Shown here: positions 12,722 to 24,379 of the stretch, piece after piece
Position numbering within the stretch: position 1 is the stretch's first letter
How the letters are laid out: each line of letters opens with the position of its first letter
Source: Bryopsis sp. KO-2023
Taxonomy: Eukaryota; Chlorophyta; Ulvophyceae; Bryopsidales; Bryopsidaceae
Length of the DNA: 64,000 bases
Reading direction: 5' to 3'
NCBI GenBank assembly: GCA_030272585.1
Contig: BSYQ01000001.1
Coordinates: 10,741,001-10,805,000 of the forward strand
The notes under the pieces: generated by a model
Database searches by the model: none
Told to the model about the DNA's origin: nothing
Seen by the model: the letters and a program-made list of their open reading frames with translations, nothing else
Position numbers and translations under genes: made by a program

Positions 12722-15700
12722 TTAGAACAAGTCCAGCGCACCAATGCTAATTGCTGCTTCGTCTCCACTTCCACTAGCAGTCGAGTTCGTCCTGGGTGAG
12801 AGAAAGTCGATGTTGCAATTGTCTGGCAGACCTCCTTGTCCAAAATGCCCTGCATTGTCTTCACTCGCGGGTAGGCCACTCTCCAAATCAGGCTCTTGCT
12901 GCGCGATTACCGGAATGTCTCTATCTTGCCTCTCTTCTTCTTTCCCTTTTCCATCCCTGAACAAACAGTGGGCACAATGTCAAGTGCATAGTTTGCGTCT
13001 CCTTCCAAAACATGAAAATTTTGAGATCTTTACAACTGTTACAGGCAGTTTTTCTCACCCTTGTCGTCTAAAGAAAATGACGACCAGAGCCAGCGCTCCA
13101 AGAACAGCCACGGCAACCAAGAATCCAATCAGCGCCAAAGTGGTGGGCCCAGCTTTTGCAGATTTGCGCGTTGTTTCTCCAGTGTCTCCAATATCTCCCC
13201 TATCGCCGCTCGATGATGCACTATCGGGTGGCTTGACGCTTGATACATCACCGAGAAAGTCGTCGCTGAGAAGTGGGACGCTTGGACTGAAGTTTTTGAC
13301 GCACTGGAATTCACCAGGTTTGCCCCCAGCAAGACGAATGAAGCCTGGTTGGCATGCCTCGCACGCGTCGCCACTGTAGCCAGCATAACACTGGCAAGTT
13401 CCTGACACAAAGAGAGGCTTCCCACGTCCAGAACAATGCACAGAGCGACCCTGGACCACAGTTGCAGGTGGGTGAATTAGAGGGACCATGCAATCGACCG
13501 GGCATCCATCCGATTCGTCGCCGTTCATGACCGGTCGCTCGTTCAGCTCGCATATCCCGTTCCCACACACGCCGACTTTGTCTTCCGTGAAGATTGTCAC
13601 GTTTCCTTCGAGTCCCATGAGCGAGTTGTGGAGTTGCGAAAAGGGCAAACCCGCTTCGCCATCAATGACAACCGTTGAGCGAACATTTGGCTCTTGCATG
13701 GATAATTGCGGGGTTGGATCGGGGGCCTGCAGCAACACTCGGGTTGCTGTTGACGTTCCTGGCTTCTCTCCGGGATCCTGATATGAAGGGGAGTCAGTCA
13801 AACATTTAACGAAACACTTGGCACTTTCAACAGATACCTTTCGTGTTGGGAGAGCCACGAGTGCAGGGGGGGTTGATGTTTGCAATCGATAAAGACAGTG
13901 ATATATTGACATACCTGCTTCTCGAGCTGTCCAGCCCTTCTGTTGAAATGGGGCAGAGAAACCCTTGCTGGGCCGCCATCGAACCAAGATGCAGCGGATA
14001 CCCTTGCTTGCACTTTGGATGGGCGGGAGATTTCCTTCACGGCTTTGATGACGTCTTTCATCCATACTCCACCTAACTCTCCACCGGATCCACTCCTTGC
14101 TATTTCAATGTCGCCTTCTGGGTGGTCCAAAAGGCGTCGCGTTGTGGTTAGGGGCATTGTCTCCCCCACGAGACGTTTGAAGTGTATAAATGACTCTTCA
14201 ATACCCAGGTGCGTAGAAAGTTGGCGCAATAATTTCGCTTGGAGAATCACGGACTGTGCCCCTCGGATGTTCTTTTTGATGGCTCCTCGCTTGCCGGGAT
14301 TGACTGCAGCAGCAATCTTCAGTTCGGTGTCGCAGGACGTTCCAGCCCCCTCGCAAACCCCGCATTCATCCACCAGTCCCAAACAGCAGATTCCAGACGC
14401 ATCCACTTGCCCATCGCAACAGTCCCCCAGAGCGTCCACGCGGATAGCGGACCCACCGCACACACCGCAAGCGTCCAACGCTTCTGCGCAACAGTGACCA
14501 TCCTTGTCGAGTACTTGACCAGCATCGCAGCATCGCCCACCATTTCCCACGAGTCCCGATTCGCAGCATTTACCGGCATCGTCAACAACAGTGCTGGGAC
14601 AGCAATCCAGGTTGTCGTCGCTGATTTTGCAGGCCGCTCCATACTCGCAGCGCTCTCCTCCATATCCGTCAAAGCATTCGCATCGTAGGTTTCCACAGGT
14701 TCCTCTCCCGTTGCAAGGTTGATCAACATCACAAAAGTCGCAGCGCTTCACAGCGCACGTCGACTGTGAGCTTGGTTTTGGAATAGTGCCACAGGCGTTA
14801 TCATCGAGCACCTCTTTTCTCACGCTCACGCATGTGACGTCCCTGTATCGCCTTCCATACTGAATTTCATTCCTATCATCATCTCCTTCGATGCATTCCT
14901 TATCGCAATCAGACCAGGAACCAGCCACCCAATAGACCAAATCTTCTTGGCATTTGGCAGTGTTGCAAGCCTTCGTGGTGATCGGTTTGGGACCAGGGCA
15001 CCTTGAATCGGACACCTCTCGGCCGTTCAGATAGCATTTGATCTCCCTTGTTTTAATACCTCCGCCGCATGTTTCTGTGCATTCTGACCAATCCCTTGCA
15101 ACCGTCCAGACCCTGTTGCCGCACTCCAATGCCTCGCATTTGTCCACGAGAGCGCCTTTGATGACAAGTGTGTTTTCGCACTGTGTCTCAGGCCGTTCTT
15201 TTCTCCCGTTGAAAATCGAGCTCTTGTGGCTCATTTCAACAAATGCTTTGACGCCCATATTAATTTCCTTATCGCATCCTTCATTTCTTCGCCCAAGTGA
15301 TGCTGTTGTCTCGAATGATATCTCCTTCCCAAACAGGGAGCCAATCTTAGGCATCGTTAGGCCACACTTCTCCAAACTAACCGTGCGTCCATAATTGCTT
15401 GCACAGATGAGACTTTGCCTCTCCAAGCTGGGTCCACATGTGTTGGAACATTGGCTCGTCCCGGTGACAATTGGTGTGAACTCCTCGCACTGGGGTCGCA
15501 CACATTGTCGTGTGGATGCTGGCGTCGATCCCAGGTTGGGCATGCCTCTGCAGATCTCCATCGGTACACTTTGATCCGGGTCGTCCAACAAAATGCAAGA
15601 AACCGAACGCTCTTGCACCCCGACTCCACAAGTAACAGAGCATCCTCCCCATCCCCCTGTTGTGTACTTGGCCCTTGAGTTTTGTGAAGAGGGACTGGTA

Positions 15701-17086
15701 GGCTCCAGCAAAGCCGTTTTTAGATCCAGGGTGTCCGAACTGTTTGTTGCCAAGCCAACAGCAATTGGCGTCTGATCACGGTCTCCTTCCGCGACATCAC
15801 TGACTTCAACGAGAGGACCTGGAGCATCGATGACATCTGGTTCTGCAAGCTCAATGGACGGCTCTTTGCTTGGCTCAGCGATGGTTTGGGAAGGAGCGGG
15901 CCCCTCAGTGGGAACTTCGATTGTGGATTCAACCTCGGCGTTTGTAATCATCTTGTCTGACACTGGTTGATCCGAGACTGTCGAAAGGTTCTGTGGCTTT
16001 TCATCAGGCGACGGAATGGATGGGGATGGTGCTTTTATTGTCTGGGTCTCTGGGTGTTTCGTCTCCACAAAATCACTCAAGTGATCGCCGCCTTCCTTCA
16101 GCACGGGAACATCTGTTTCGGTTCCTGTGTCTGGATTCGAGACGATAGGGATCGGGTCCATAACTGTTGAAGCGCAGGAATCTAGCTTGTTTGGAGCCTC
16201 GTGCGAGCACTTGTACGCGCAATCCCCGCGGGTTGCTGCCATGAAGGTTTCGAGTGTGGTCTTGACTTCCCCTAGCGTTGAAGCACAAACTATGGATTCC
16301 CTCCGCGTTCGGTGGTGCCTCTGAATGAAGCACGATCTTGAATGGAGCGTGCGAAACATGTCTGCCTTCATCTCGGTGGTCTCTCCTTCGAAAGAGCATG
16401 AAAAGGAATCGAGGGTGCACAGGGGACAGTCGCAGGCTTTGATTCTGCTAGTTTTCTTGCACGCCCTGAGACAGCGACCCTGTCAAATTCCACAAAAGTC
16501 GTCATAATCTCCCCAGATGCGAGAATCCTTGAGACAGCAACCTCACGGGAAAGTTGGCAATATCATACCATAAGAGCAGCATTGTAGAGACTTCTGTGGA
16601 CCCTGTTCTGTCCGCACAAGAAGTAGCTACTGCCTTTCTGCGTACATTCCCCGTCTGAACAAGACAGACCCCAGTTACCATCCGAATGCACTCAACATCT
16701 CACAACTGCTACGAGAATAGGCAAGACAATGAACCACATTGTGGTCGTGAGCGTTGGCTACCAATGCGCACCAGTGATATGGTGGAACGTGTTGTCTGGC
16801 AGCCACATGTTTTTTCCGCAGCTCCATCCTCCTTCTCCATCGGCACAGGTCTCTACGACTGCGCCTTCAGTGCACCCTTGACTGTGCGTAGAAGTGTTTC
16901 GATTCAATAAGGGAGTACACTTGCATCTCGTGTGGAAAGTATCAAACAATGGACCCAAAAAAATACATCTCAATGCGTATGCCTTTCTTAGTACCTGCTC
17001 GGACATGTTTCGTATGTGGGAGACGCCGCCACGAATCCCAGGGATAGGAGCAGTATGGGCAGCCACCACGGGACTCCGAGAAGCAT
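12722..17086 (-). CDS. type I membrane protein with thrombospondin type 1 and EGF-like modules
   Basis: Six exons on the minus strand: 17086-16995, 16881-16772, 16690-16569, 16479-13915, 13777-13059 and 12956-12722. They total 3843 bases (1280 residues). The start ATG opens a clear signal peptide (MLLGVPWWLPILLLSLGFVAA). Next come a Cys-rich N-terminal part, a Pro/Glu/Ser-rich stalk, then TSP1-like repeats (GGWGGCSVTCGVG, ARDWSECTETCGGG, AGSWSDCDKEC) and an EGF-like module (CNGRGTCGNLRCECFDGYGG). A run of DACGVCGGS-type short Cys repeats follows, and a second EGF-like module. One transmembrane helix near the C-terminus is followed by RRQ and an acidic cytoplasmic tail of about 80 residues. 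It is probably a cell-surface adhesion or matrix receptor. Exons 2 and 3 are the least certain, though phases agree. Confidence 0.85.
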
Positions 17087-19360
17087 TTTACTTCCAATGT
17101 TGTGGACGAGAGCTCAAGACCAATGGGAGAGAGATTCGACGGCGGCACTAAAAACCGTCGAGTGACAGAGCTGACTTGCGCTGGTGACACAAGGGATTCC
17201 TGAAACCAAGAAGACTTGTGTCGACCCTCCAATCACAGAGGTTTTATGTGGTTGACGGGGGTGGTGACGGTTAGGAAATTGGTTTCTGGCAGCTTACCAT
17301 GCTGACCGAGGCCCACAATGCCACGTGGGAATGAAGTGTGTCAAACTAAGTTCAAATTAAGAGATGATGATCAATCCGTCTTGATCAACAGAACCAGTCT
17401 GTTAGATAAGATAGATAAGATGATTCAGCAAAGATTTTGGTGCTCTTGTACAGTTTTTTTGGCCTTTTCACTCTGACTGACTCGTCCAATTGGGGTGGAT
17501 TCTCTCAAGGGCTGTATTGCTTGCATGTTTTCGAACCCAGTTTATGTCACTTTGAATAGACTTGGTAAAAATGAGCAGGATTTTCATAAGGGGCCTTTTG
17601 GATGGCGGGTTCCAAGCTTTGCACCTTGTACCACTAATGCTGAGGAAGCGAGTTGATTAAATGAATTTCTGCTCAGAATTTTTTTTTATATATTTAAAAA
17701 ATATATTTAATTGAAAATACATTTCGGATAAAAAGTCTTAATTGTACATCATGTAAAGAACTGAAGGGACTGTTCAGTCTCCTTGTATGTTTTTACCCTG
17801 CTGTGGAGGGGGTCATATTTTTTGTTGAAATTCATGGAGAACACTTGAGAAAGCATCAAAATTTAACAGTTTTCTTTAGACAAGTGGAACCACCGTCTTT
17901 CCAGCCATAATTCCATTGTCAGTCACAAGGTCCCGGAGAAATCCCGTTTGTTTTTTTCGACCCTCTCCCATTTTTTTTTTCTACCCGTTCCTTTTTTCCT
18001 GTTTTTCATTTTTTTGATTTTTTCCCCTGTCTCCCATTTTTTTTTCATTTTTCATCCCTTCCCCATACTTTTTTTTTTGATTTTTTTTTTTTTTGACCCT
18101 CTCCCCTGACAATGCACACACAAAAGAAACTATTTTATCTGAACTTGCTTTTTGTATTTTTTTTTTCTTGATTTTTTCCCCCTTTCACTGAAGTCCCATT
18201 TTTTCAAAATATACTATTTTTTCCCCAGCATTTTTACCATCGCAGAAACCATTTTTTCCATCCCGAACGTCACCAATACTGAAATCGGGGTCGAGATAAA
18301 GGGTGTTTTTTTGGGAAACCTACCAGAAAAAACCCTACCATCTTTAGTTTTTCTCTCTTAGCGATTCAGCTTCCCCACAAAGGACTGGATCAGCAAATCC
18401 TTGTTTTTGGTGATGCCCCAGCCTGGGCTATAAAATCACCTGGAAAATATGCTGACTGACTCAACAGATGCTGAATCGCAAGAAATATTTTTTCCCCAAG
18501 AAAGCCTTTCCTTCTATGTGTGAACCCTTTTCCAACCATGGCGATCCAAGCAATCACAATCTGTATGACCCCTCCCATAAACCCCTCCACAAAGACAAAT
18601 GAACAAGACACTTCCCTGAAATCCCATTTTTCTGTGCTATTTTCTTTCCAATTGTTTTTTTCTTGTAAATATATTTCTTTCTTTCTTTCATTTTTCAATT
18701 TTCTTTGTTTTTTCCCTTGAAATTTATCCCTTTTTTCCGAAATCATGTTTCTTTTGCGCAAAAGTAAACTAAAGTTTTCAATCGACAGAATTGCACCAGT
18801 CATCTGACCATTCCTTGAACGTGGCGCAGCCAGAAAACACCTGAAAAAAGACATGAAAAACCATGTAAAAAGTTCTCTTAATAACTTCAAGATCCTCCTT
18901 ATCACTCCCAAGCATTCATCCTCCAGAAACTATTTTTCCAGGATTAGAAGTTTATACAACTATCCCCTGCAAAACTACCAGTGGCCTTTCAGGCTCAATT
19001 TTCTGAGGAAGAAACATGCAAGGATTCCCTACACACCATAATGCCATAAACAGATCTGAGCACTATGTGCCACATCCCGACAGTGAAAATTGTCCTCCTT
19101 CATCCTTGAAATCAGATTTCTACTGAGGAATGCCAGTCAGGGGTGTTTTTTCCTCTCCAGGGTTGAAATTTTGGAATCTAAACCAAATTATGTTTCCACC
19201 AGCCCTCCTTGGACCTATTTTTTCCCTAGCATTCATTTTTGAGGACTCCCTTCAATCCTCAAATTTTCGATGCTTGGCTCAAAAATTTGGTTACACAAGC
19301 AATGAATTCGTATTACTCACCAGTTTCTTTATCTTTTTTGGTGCCTTCCTGCGGCACACC
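17087..19360. other. AT-rich, poly-T-rich region without a recognised gene
   Basis: From about 17940 to 18750 the plus strand is a degenerate run of T-tracts broken by short C-rich bits (CCCTCTCCC, TTCCCC). Minus-strand frames through it are only shadows of low complexity. A diverged copy of the dispersed repeat lies at 17485-17640. I see no gene here. Confidence 0.5.
17485..17640. repeat. dispersed repeat, copy 2
   Basis: It matches copy 1 at 9195-9385: ATTGGGGTGGATTCTCTC then GGGCTGTATTGCTTGCAT, followed by a looser match ending near CCACTAAT in both copies. Orientation is the same. No ends or target duplications could be defined. Confidence 0.6.
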
Positions 19361-19389
19361 CTGTCCCACAGAAACAAAACGCATCATTA

Positions 19390-20868
19390 AATCACATTCC
19401 ATTAGTCATAAATACAGAGCTTCATCAGATTATGACTCACTTAAAATCCTGGCATTTGGTGTGTTCACATCCTCGGCGCTGGATGGCCTCGAAAGGGTTT
19501 GTAGCACCTGAATCAAAAGTTCAAACCCCCACATTTCAAAAAGTGTTTCACTGGAAAAAAACAGGATGTCAATCCAACAAACACACCAGCACATCTTTTG
19601 GCCCATCACAAATTCCAGTCAATTTCCTCTTATAAATGTAGATGGAAATTCAACACCATAAGAATAATGTGGATCCATCACACTACCAACAACTGGGTAC
19701 ATTTGAATTCGCATACAAAGTCATATCATATGATAAAATGGGTCAGACACTTGCTTATCACTTGTTAGGGCAAAGACAGCTGACCTATGGCAGGTTTCTC
19801 CAAGGTGATGCCGAAGTGTGCCAAATGCTTCTCCAGAAAAGGATCCGACACGAAACCCCTCTCCTCCGAAGCATACGAGTAGACCAGAGCTCCAGTTGGC
19901 CCAATGCTTTCCAATTTCACGGCCAATGGGTATTTCCGGCCACCGGCTATGAAATGCCGGAACATCGATCCGATGCCCTCACCTCCATCAAACTTCTGTA
20001 TGGCAAGAGAATCAAACTTGGGGGTCAGTCAGTGCTTACCGATCAGGAGCATCCTTCCAATGGAAAAAAAAATTCTGAGGTGAGTAATTCAATTGTTCAA
20101 CCCCCTCCCCCCCCCCCTTTTTGAAAGAACACAGTGCCATACCGGTCCCCCTGCGCCGATGAAGCCTGTCGACAAGTTGAGCCACAGATTCTCCCTCTGC
20201 CCTGTTGCTCGGCATTTCCATTTTTTGGGGTCTGTTGGCACAATTCGGTTTGATTCGAGCTGGATGAGGTTCTCAGCGAATTTTGAAACAGGGACCGAGG
20301 GGCTTTCCTGAATTTCATTTCAAACACCCTCCTTATTATTCCAGTGTGGTAGGAAATGCACCCACAGAAATTCACTCCAGAGCTGTATTTGATCTTTGTG
20401 TAGACCGTAGTCCAAAATGATGCCCAGATTTTTGAAATGTTTTTGGGAATAATGTATTGTTCATGACAAGCCCAGCTATTTCTTTTCTATTTTTTTTGTA
20501 TGAAGGCCTTTGATTTCTGAGCAAGGGAGAATATTCACTAATCCTGGATGATCCAGTGAAATAATTTGAAGCCATTGTAAATCGAACAGAATACCACACT
20601 TTTTCCTTTGGGGGGCATATTGCTCTCCTTCTGTTGCCAAAGCATGCAAAGTCAAGGGAACTCCTGTGTTCACTATATTTCATATATTTCTCGTCGATAT
20701 TTCACAGCTACAATATTCTGATCCACTCACTTTGGTTTCTTGGGCTTCATGGGGAGGTGGCGTCGAGTTCGATTTCTCCACCGGCGGATCATTCCCCAAC
20801 CACAGCCACCTGAGCGACCACAGGACAATTTCGGCACAGAGTAGTCCGAACGCAAACCAGAGCTCCAT
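19390..20868 (-). CDS. membrane-anchored USP5/UBP14-type ZnF-UBP relative, degenerate
   Basis: Exons 20868-20731, 20307-20143 and 19995-19785 join in phase; further exons near 19510-19445 and 19380-19322 are weaker. The first exon encodes a hydrophobic N-terminal anchor (MELWFAFGLLCAEIVLWSL). Exons 2-3 match the ubiquitin-tail-binding ZnF-UBP of USP5/isopeptidase T: RENLWLNLSTG, KFDG, KYPLAVKLESIGPTGALVYSY, HLAHFGI. Three of the four zinc ligands are replaced. The second Cys (KCSKC in USP5) is lost in KCRAT; the ILCG Cys becomes IGAG; the NNH His becomes IGS. No catalytic Cys box (GNSCYLNS type) is found downstream. It may be a truncated or diverged paralogue that tethers to membrane; the 3' end is unresolved. 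Confidence 0.6.
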
Positions 20869-20964
20869 TTTGACAAGTGAACGCTGGTGAGAGTCTGCAC
20901 GATTGTGGGGGAGTAAATACTCCCAACGACGGTTAGAGCGGATCACCATTCAACCAATCTCGGC

Positions 20965-21060
20965 AATCTCAACAGGGCGCGCGGGGATCGAACCCGCTAG
21001 TTTCTGGCCGTCCCCCCACCCTTCTCACATTGCCCCCAAGCAACTCAATTGGAGCAAGGC
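20965..21060 (-). repeat. tRNA-like T-arm upstream of the ZnF-UBP gene
   Basis: On the minus strand, GCGGGTTCGATCCCCGC is a perfect T-arm, with GCGCCCTG in the acceptor position. The expected 5' acceptor strand is not found about 70 bases upstream. It is a candidate SINE head or a tRNA fragment. Confidence 0.45.
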
Positions 21061-21447
21061 ACTCATGCGTGCGCGTTTTTCTGCGCGTGTCATAGCATGG
21101 CGCGTGTCCGCAATTTGCGGCGACGAGAATGCCCCCGTGTTCACATGCCTAGCCTCGCGGCGGCGCGAAAAGCACTTGTTCGCAGGTATGTGATATGTGT
21201 TGTTCAGAGATGCGAAACTGCAAAAAGACCTGTCCTGCTCCACACAGACCCGCAAAATTTTGCGTAGCATTGGTTTTGCCTTTTCCTTTCCGCCGATACG
21301 TTGATTTGGTGTGCCCTTTAGAGACATCGTTTTCAGTCTGAATAAAAAAGCTTCCTGTACCAGCTAGCTACCTACCTACCCAAAAGGAACTAAACGACGG
21401 AAAAGAAAACTGATTTTTTTTTATCGAAGTTTTTTCCCACAAAGGGG

Positions 21448-24379
21448 TTATGCTCTCCCCTCAAGCTTATGCCTGAACAACTCTGGATATTTTATTTGTT
21501 CCTCTGTCCTGGTGTCTTCCCTCCAAATGGGCTTGTCATGGAGATACAGCGGCTCCCGAAAATCCTGTGCATTCAAGAAATCAAACAACCCCACGGTCAA
21601 TAGTTTGAAAACCACTTTTTTTTGGTTTTCTTTTCTTACAATTCATGGGAATTCGTGAATCAGGAAAAGGTTACCCCTTTAGCAATGTGCTCAATTTAAT
21701 GATGGAAGGTCAAAATTTCTGGTTTTTTCTTCAATGGTTATTACGCACTCACCTTATTTAGCCATGGTGTGGGGAGCAGTCGATCATCACATATTTTTCT
21801 CAGTAATTCTTGCCAGTTGCTGCCTTCCAGGTTAAGTTCAATTTCATCGCGAACCATCATGCACATCTGGATCTGTTTGTAGCCTTGGACGGTTCCCAGG
21901 TCAATCCTCTTCGATTCGCTCCGATCTGCTATTTCCAGTAGCCATTTTCTCATGGATTCAATGCCCTCTTGCTCCCCCACCCTTTGTTCCAATAAGCGCG
22001 AAACCTGATGAAAAATCATTGCCCTGGTAAGTAAAAATGCGTTGTGTGCAATCTAAAGTGCATGAGACTAGCTGTTTTTTTTGTTTTTTTTACACACTTT
22101 TTTGTTCAGAGCTCCCAACAAGATGACTGTCACTACCAACAACTTGAAGGAAGAATGGTTAGAGCGTAAGGTGTGTGCATGATCGCACTTGTAGCAGAAT
22201 GCAGTCTTCAGCTCTGAGACGGCTGCAGGGGTCGAAATGGAAAGTCAGACTGGTGTTGAAGTCGTCCAAGGACTGACTGTGGGCGAACCAGAATTGAGGG
22301 ACGAACAGAACTTCTCCTGGTTGGAGGATGCATTGAGCACCCTTCACCTAAACAAAGGATTTAGTTGATGGGTGCAATAGATTGACTAATGGAATTGATG
22401 GAAAGTTTCGAAAACCATGTGAGTGTGGTAAGAAATTTTCAATTACTTTAATTCTATTATTTCTCGATTTAATTTGAACCCAATTATCTATAGAAATTAA
22501 ATTAACAAATTTAGAAATTCAAAAACTTCCAAGATATAAATAAACCTGAGCACAAATCAATGGATGACAAATTAAATGACAAATAGAAATAGAGGGGAAA
22601 AAAAGCCACCCGAAAATGAAACCTTATCCTCACAAACGACTGACGTCCTTTGTCTGTGAGCAGAAAAAAAGTGCTTTTTTCTTGCCGACTGTGGATTTTT
22701 TTCATGAGAAAGCAATACCTTGTGGAAATTTGGCCACATTTGTTCATCGATCTGTTCAAAATCGACCATCGAATATCGATCGTAAGGATGGTGCAATGGA
22801 AATGGGTAGATCCCCTCAAATGCATCCCTTGGATTGAACAACAGTATTCGCCTCCTCCCGGAAACCTGATTTTCCACTTCGATCAATTAACTTTTCCCTT
22901 TAAATTGTACTCAACATGGCTCACGGGAGGTTCTATTAATAAGATAGGCGTAATAAATTTCATCAACTAAGGCCTTGTAACACTTTTTAAGAATGATAGA
23001 AAATAATATCAGCGACTTCCGGCTTTGGACCAATTTTTTGTGGAGTTTTCGTATTTTCATCACCTGGGCAATAAGCCGATCATGGCATTCATAGGAAGCT
23101 GGAAGGAGCCCATTCTTACTGAGGATATCAAGGGAAACATGGTCCACTGATGGCCACTTTTGGTCAGCACACAGCGATTCCATCCATTCGACATCAATCA
23201 ACTGCACATGCAAAAATTCAGGTGTGAGCAAAGCCAAACAGGCTGATGAAACGCCTCCACACACTACACCCAATACGAAAATAAAAGAAGAAACTAAATC
23301 ACCCATTAAGTCAACATTCACATCAGAATGTACTATTCCAGGGGGGGGGGGCCATTCCTCGATTGAATGTGTTTATGCAAATGAAAAATCTAACCAGTCC
23401 ATGTAAATCTGAATGATCTAAACAAATATTCTGCTCGCTGAAAGGTAACATATTTTTACTGATTGCTTTGCTGGCTTGGTACTTTTCTGCTTTGTTCACC
23501 TGCTGGTCCATCAGCCAGCGTCCAACGCCATTGATTGCTTCAAAGTTGTTACCCAGAACCGGAGCCTTTTGCCAACGAAAAGAAAACAAATTTATAGCAC
23601 TCTATAGCTATTTTTGAACATTAAGAAAATGCTGTTTGAGCAGTTGGCTGCGACGATTCTTCTGACAAACCCATCCACAGTTTGTGGGCCCTCCAACAAT
23701 TTCCTCAAGATTATATTATATCATCATTAATATTGGAAGGGGGACTTGAATTTTTCCAAGAGCAGTAACGAAGGGCAGTTACCTCCATGTACAACGTCCA
23801 TTTCTTCCAAGCTGTGCTGCAGTCAATGAATTCGGTCATCGCCATTTGCATTTGTTGAGTTTTGGGCTCCCTGACATGGTAGCCACTCCCATAGGCATTC
23901 TTTCTCACATCGCACCGAAAAAATCGATTTTTACGGTGATCTGAACACAGCACTGGCACTTTTTCACTCTCACTCGCTTTCTTGCCCTGCACAGGTATGC
24001 AAAAAGCACAGTCACCATGGGTGGAGGTTGAGGGGGCGGCAGTGATATATATACATCTCGAAGAGCAGCTGTCCATCGATCTTGGACAACTAATCCAGAG
24101 AAAATCCCCAGAAGATGCACCTCGTTTGGTGGTTGAGTGGGGGTTGAGGTGTCAACAAGTCTACTCACCAAGTGCTCGGCATTCCATGCCTCGGATTGGC
24201 TTTCCACCAGTTTGGTGTCGCACAAGATCACCGGTTCACTCTCCCGGATTTTTCGCCCAGCATCAAATTCACTTTGCTGTGAAGTTTTGGGGCTGATTCT
24301 CTCCACCCAACCCCCTGAGACTGAATGTTCTTGAAACCGAGGTGGTGGGTCATCTGGCAATTCACCTTGTTCCAAGTTT
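21448..24379 (-). CDS. FIH (HIF1AN)-like JmjC/cupin protein lacking the Fe(II) HxD motif
   Basis: Eight phase-0 exons on the minus strand: about 24379-24169, 23986-23783, 23565-23500, 23201-23064, 22865-22719, 22347-22189, 22004-21753 and 21564-21448 (TAA). A further 5' exon with the ATG is not resolved. The whole chain aligns with factor-inhibiting HIF: SEPVILCDTKLV (FIH EEPVVLTDTNLV), YPFPLHHPYDRYSMVDF (FIH YPYPVHHPCDRQSQVDF), and PGEVLFVPQFWFAHSQSL (FIH PGDVLYIPMYWWHHIESL). In FIH the iron site is H199, D201 and H279. Here PAHYD reads PASYE, so both HxD residues are replaced, and the 2OG-binding K214 is Arg. Only the distal His is kept. A pseudo-oxygenase or a binding protein is the simplest reading. 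FIH hydroxylates Asn in ankyrin repeats and HIF; that activity should not be assumed here. Confidence 0.83.

Noticed and set aside
13843-16324. Plus-strand frames opposite the TSP1/EGF gene
   Set aside because: They disappear once the in-phase six-exon minus-strand model is accepted; codon use follows the minus strand.
17940-18750. T-rich and C-rich tracts that could suggest a structured or Pol III region
   Set aside because: Irregular low-complexity DNA with no box A/B, no folding element and no repeated unit.
20039-20080. A 14-base micro-exon between the second and third ZnF-UBP exons
   Set aside because: Including it breaks the reading frame. The direct join is in phase and aligns with USP5 without gaps.
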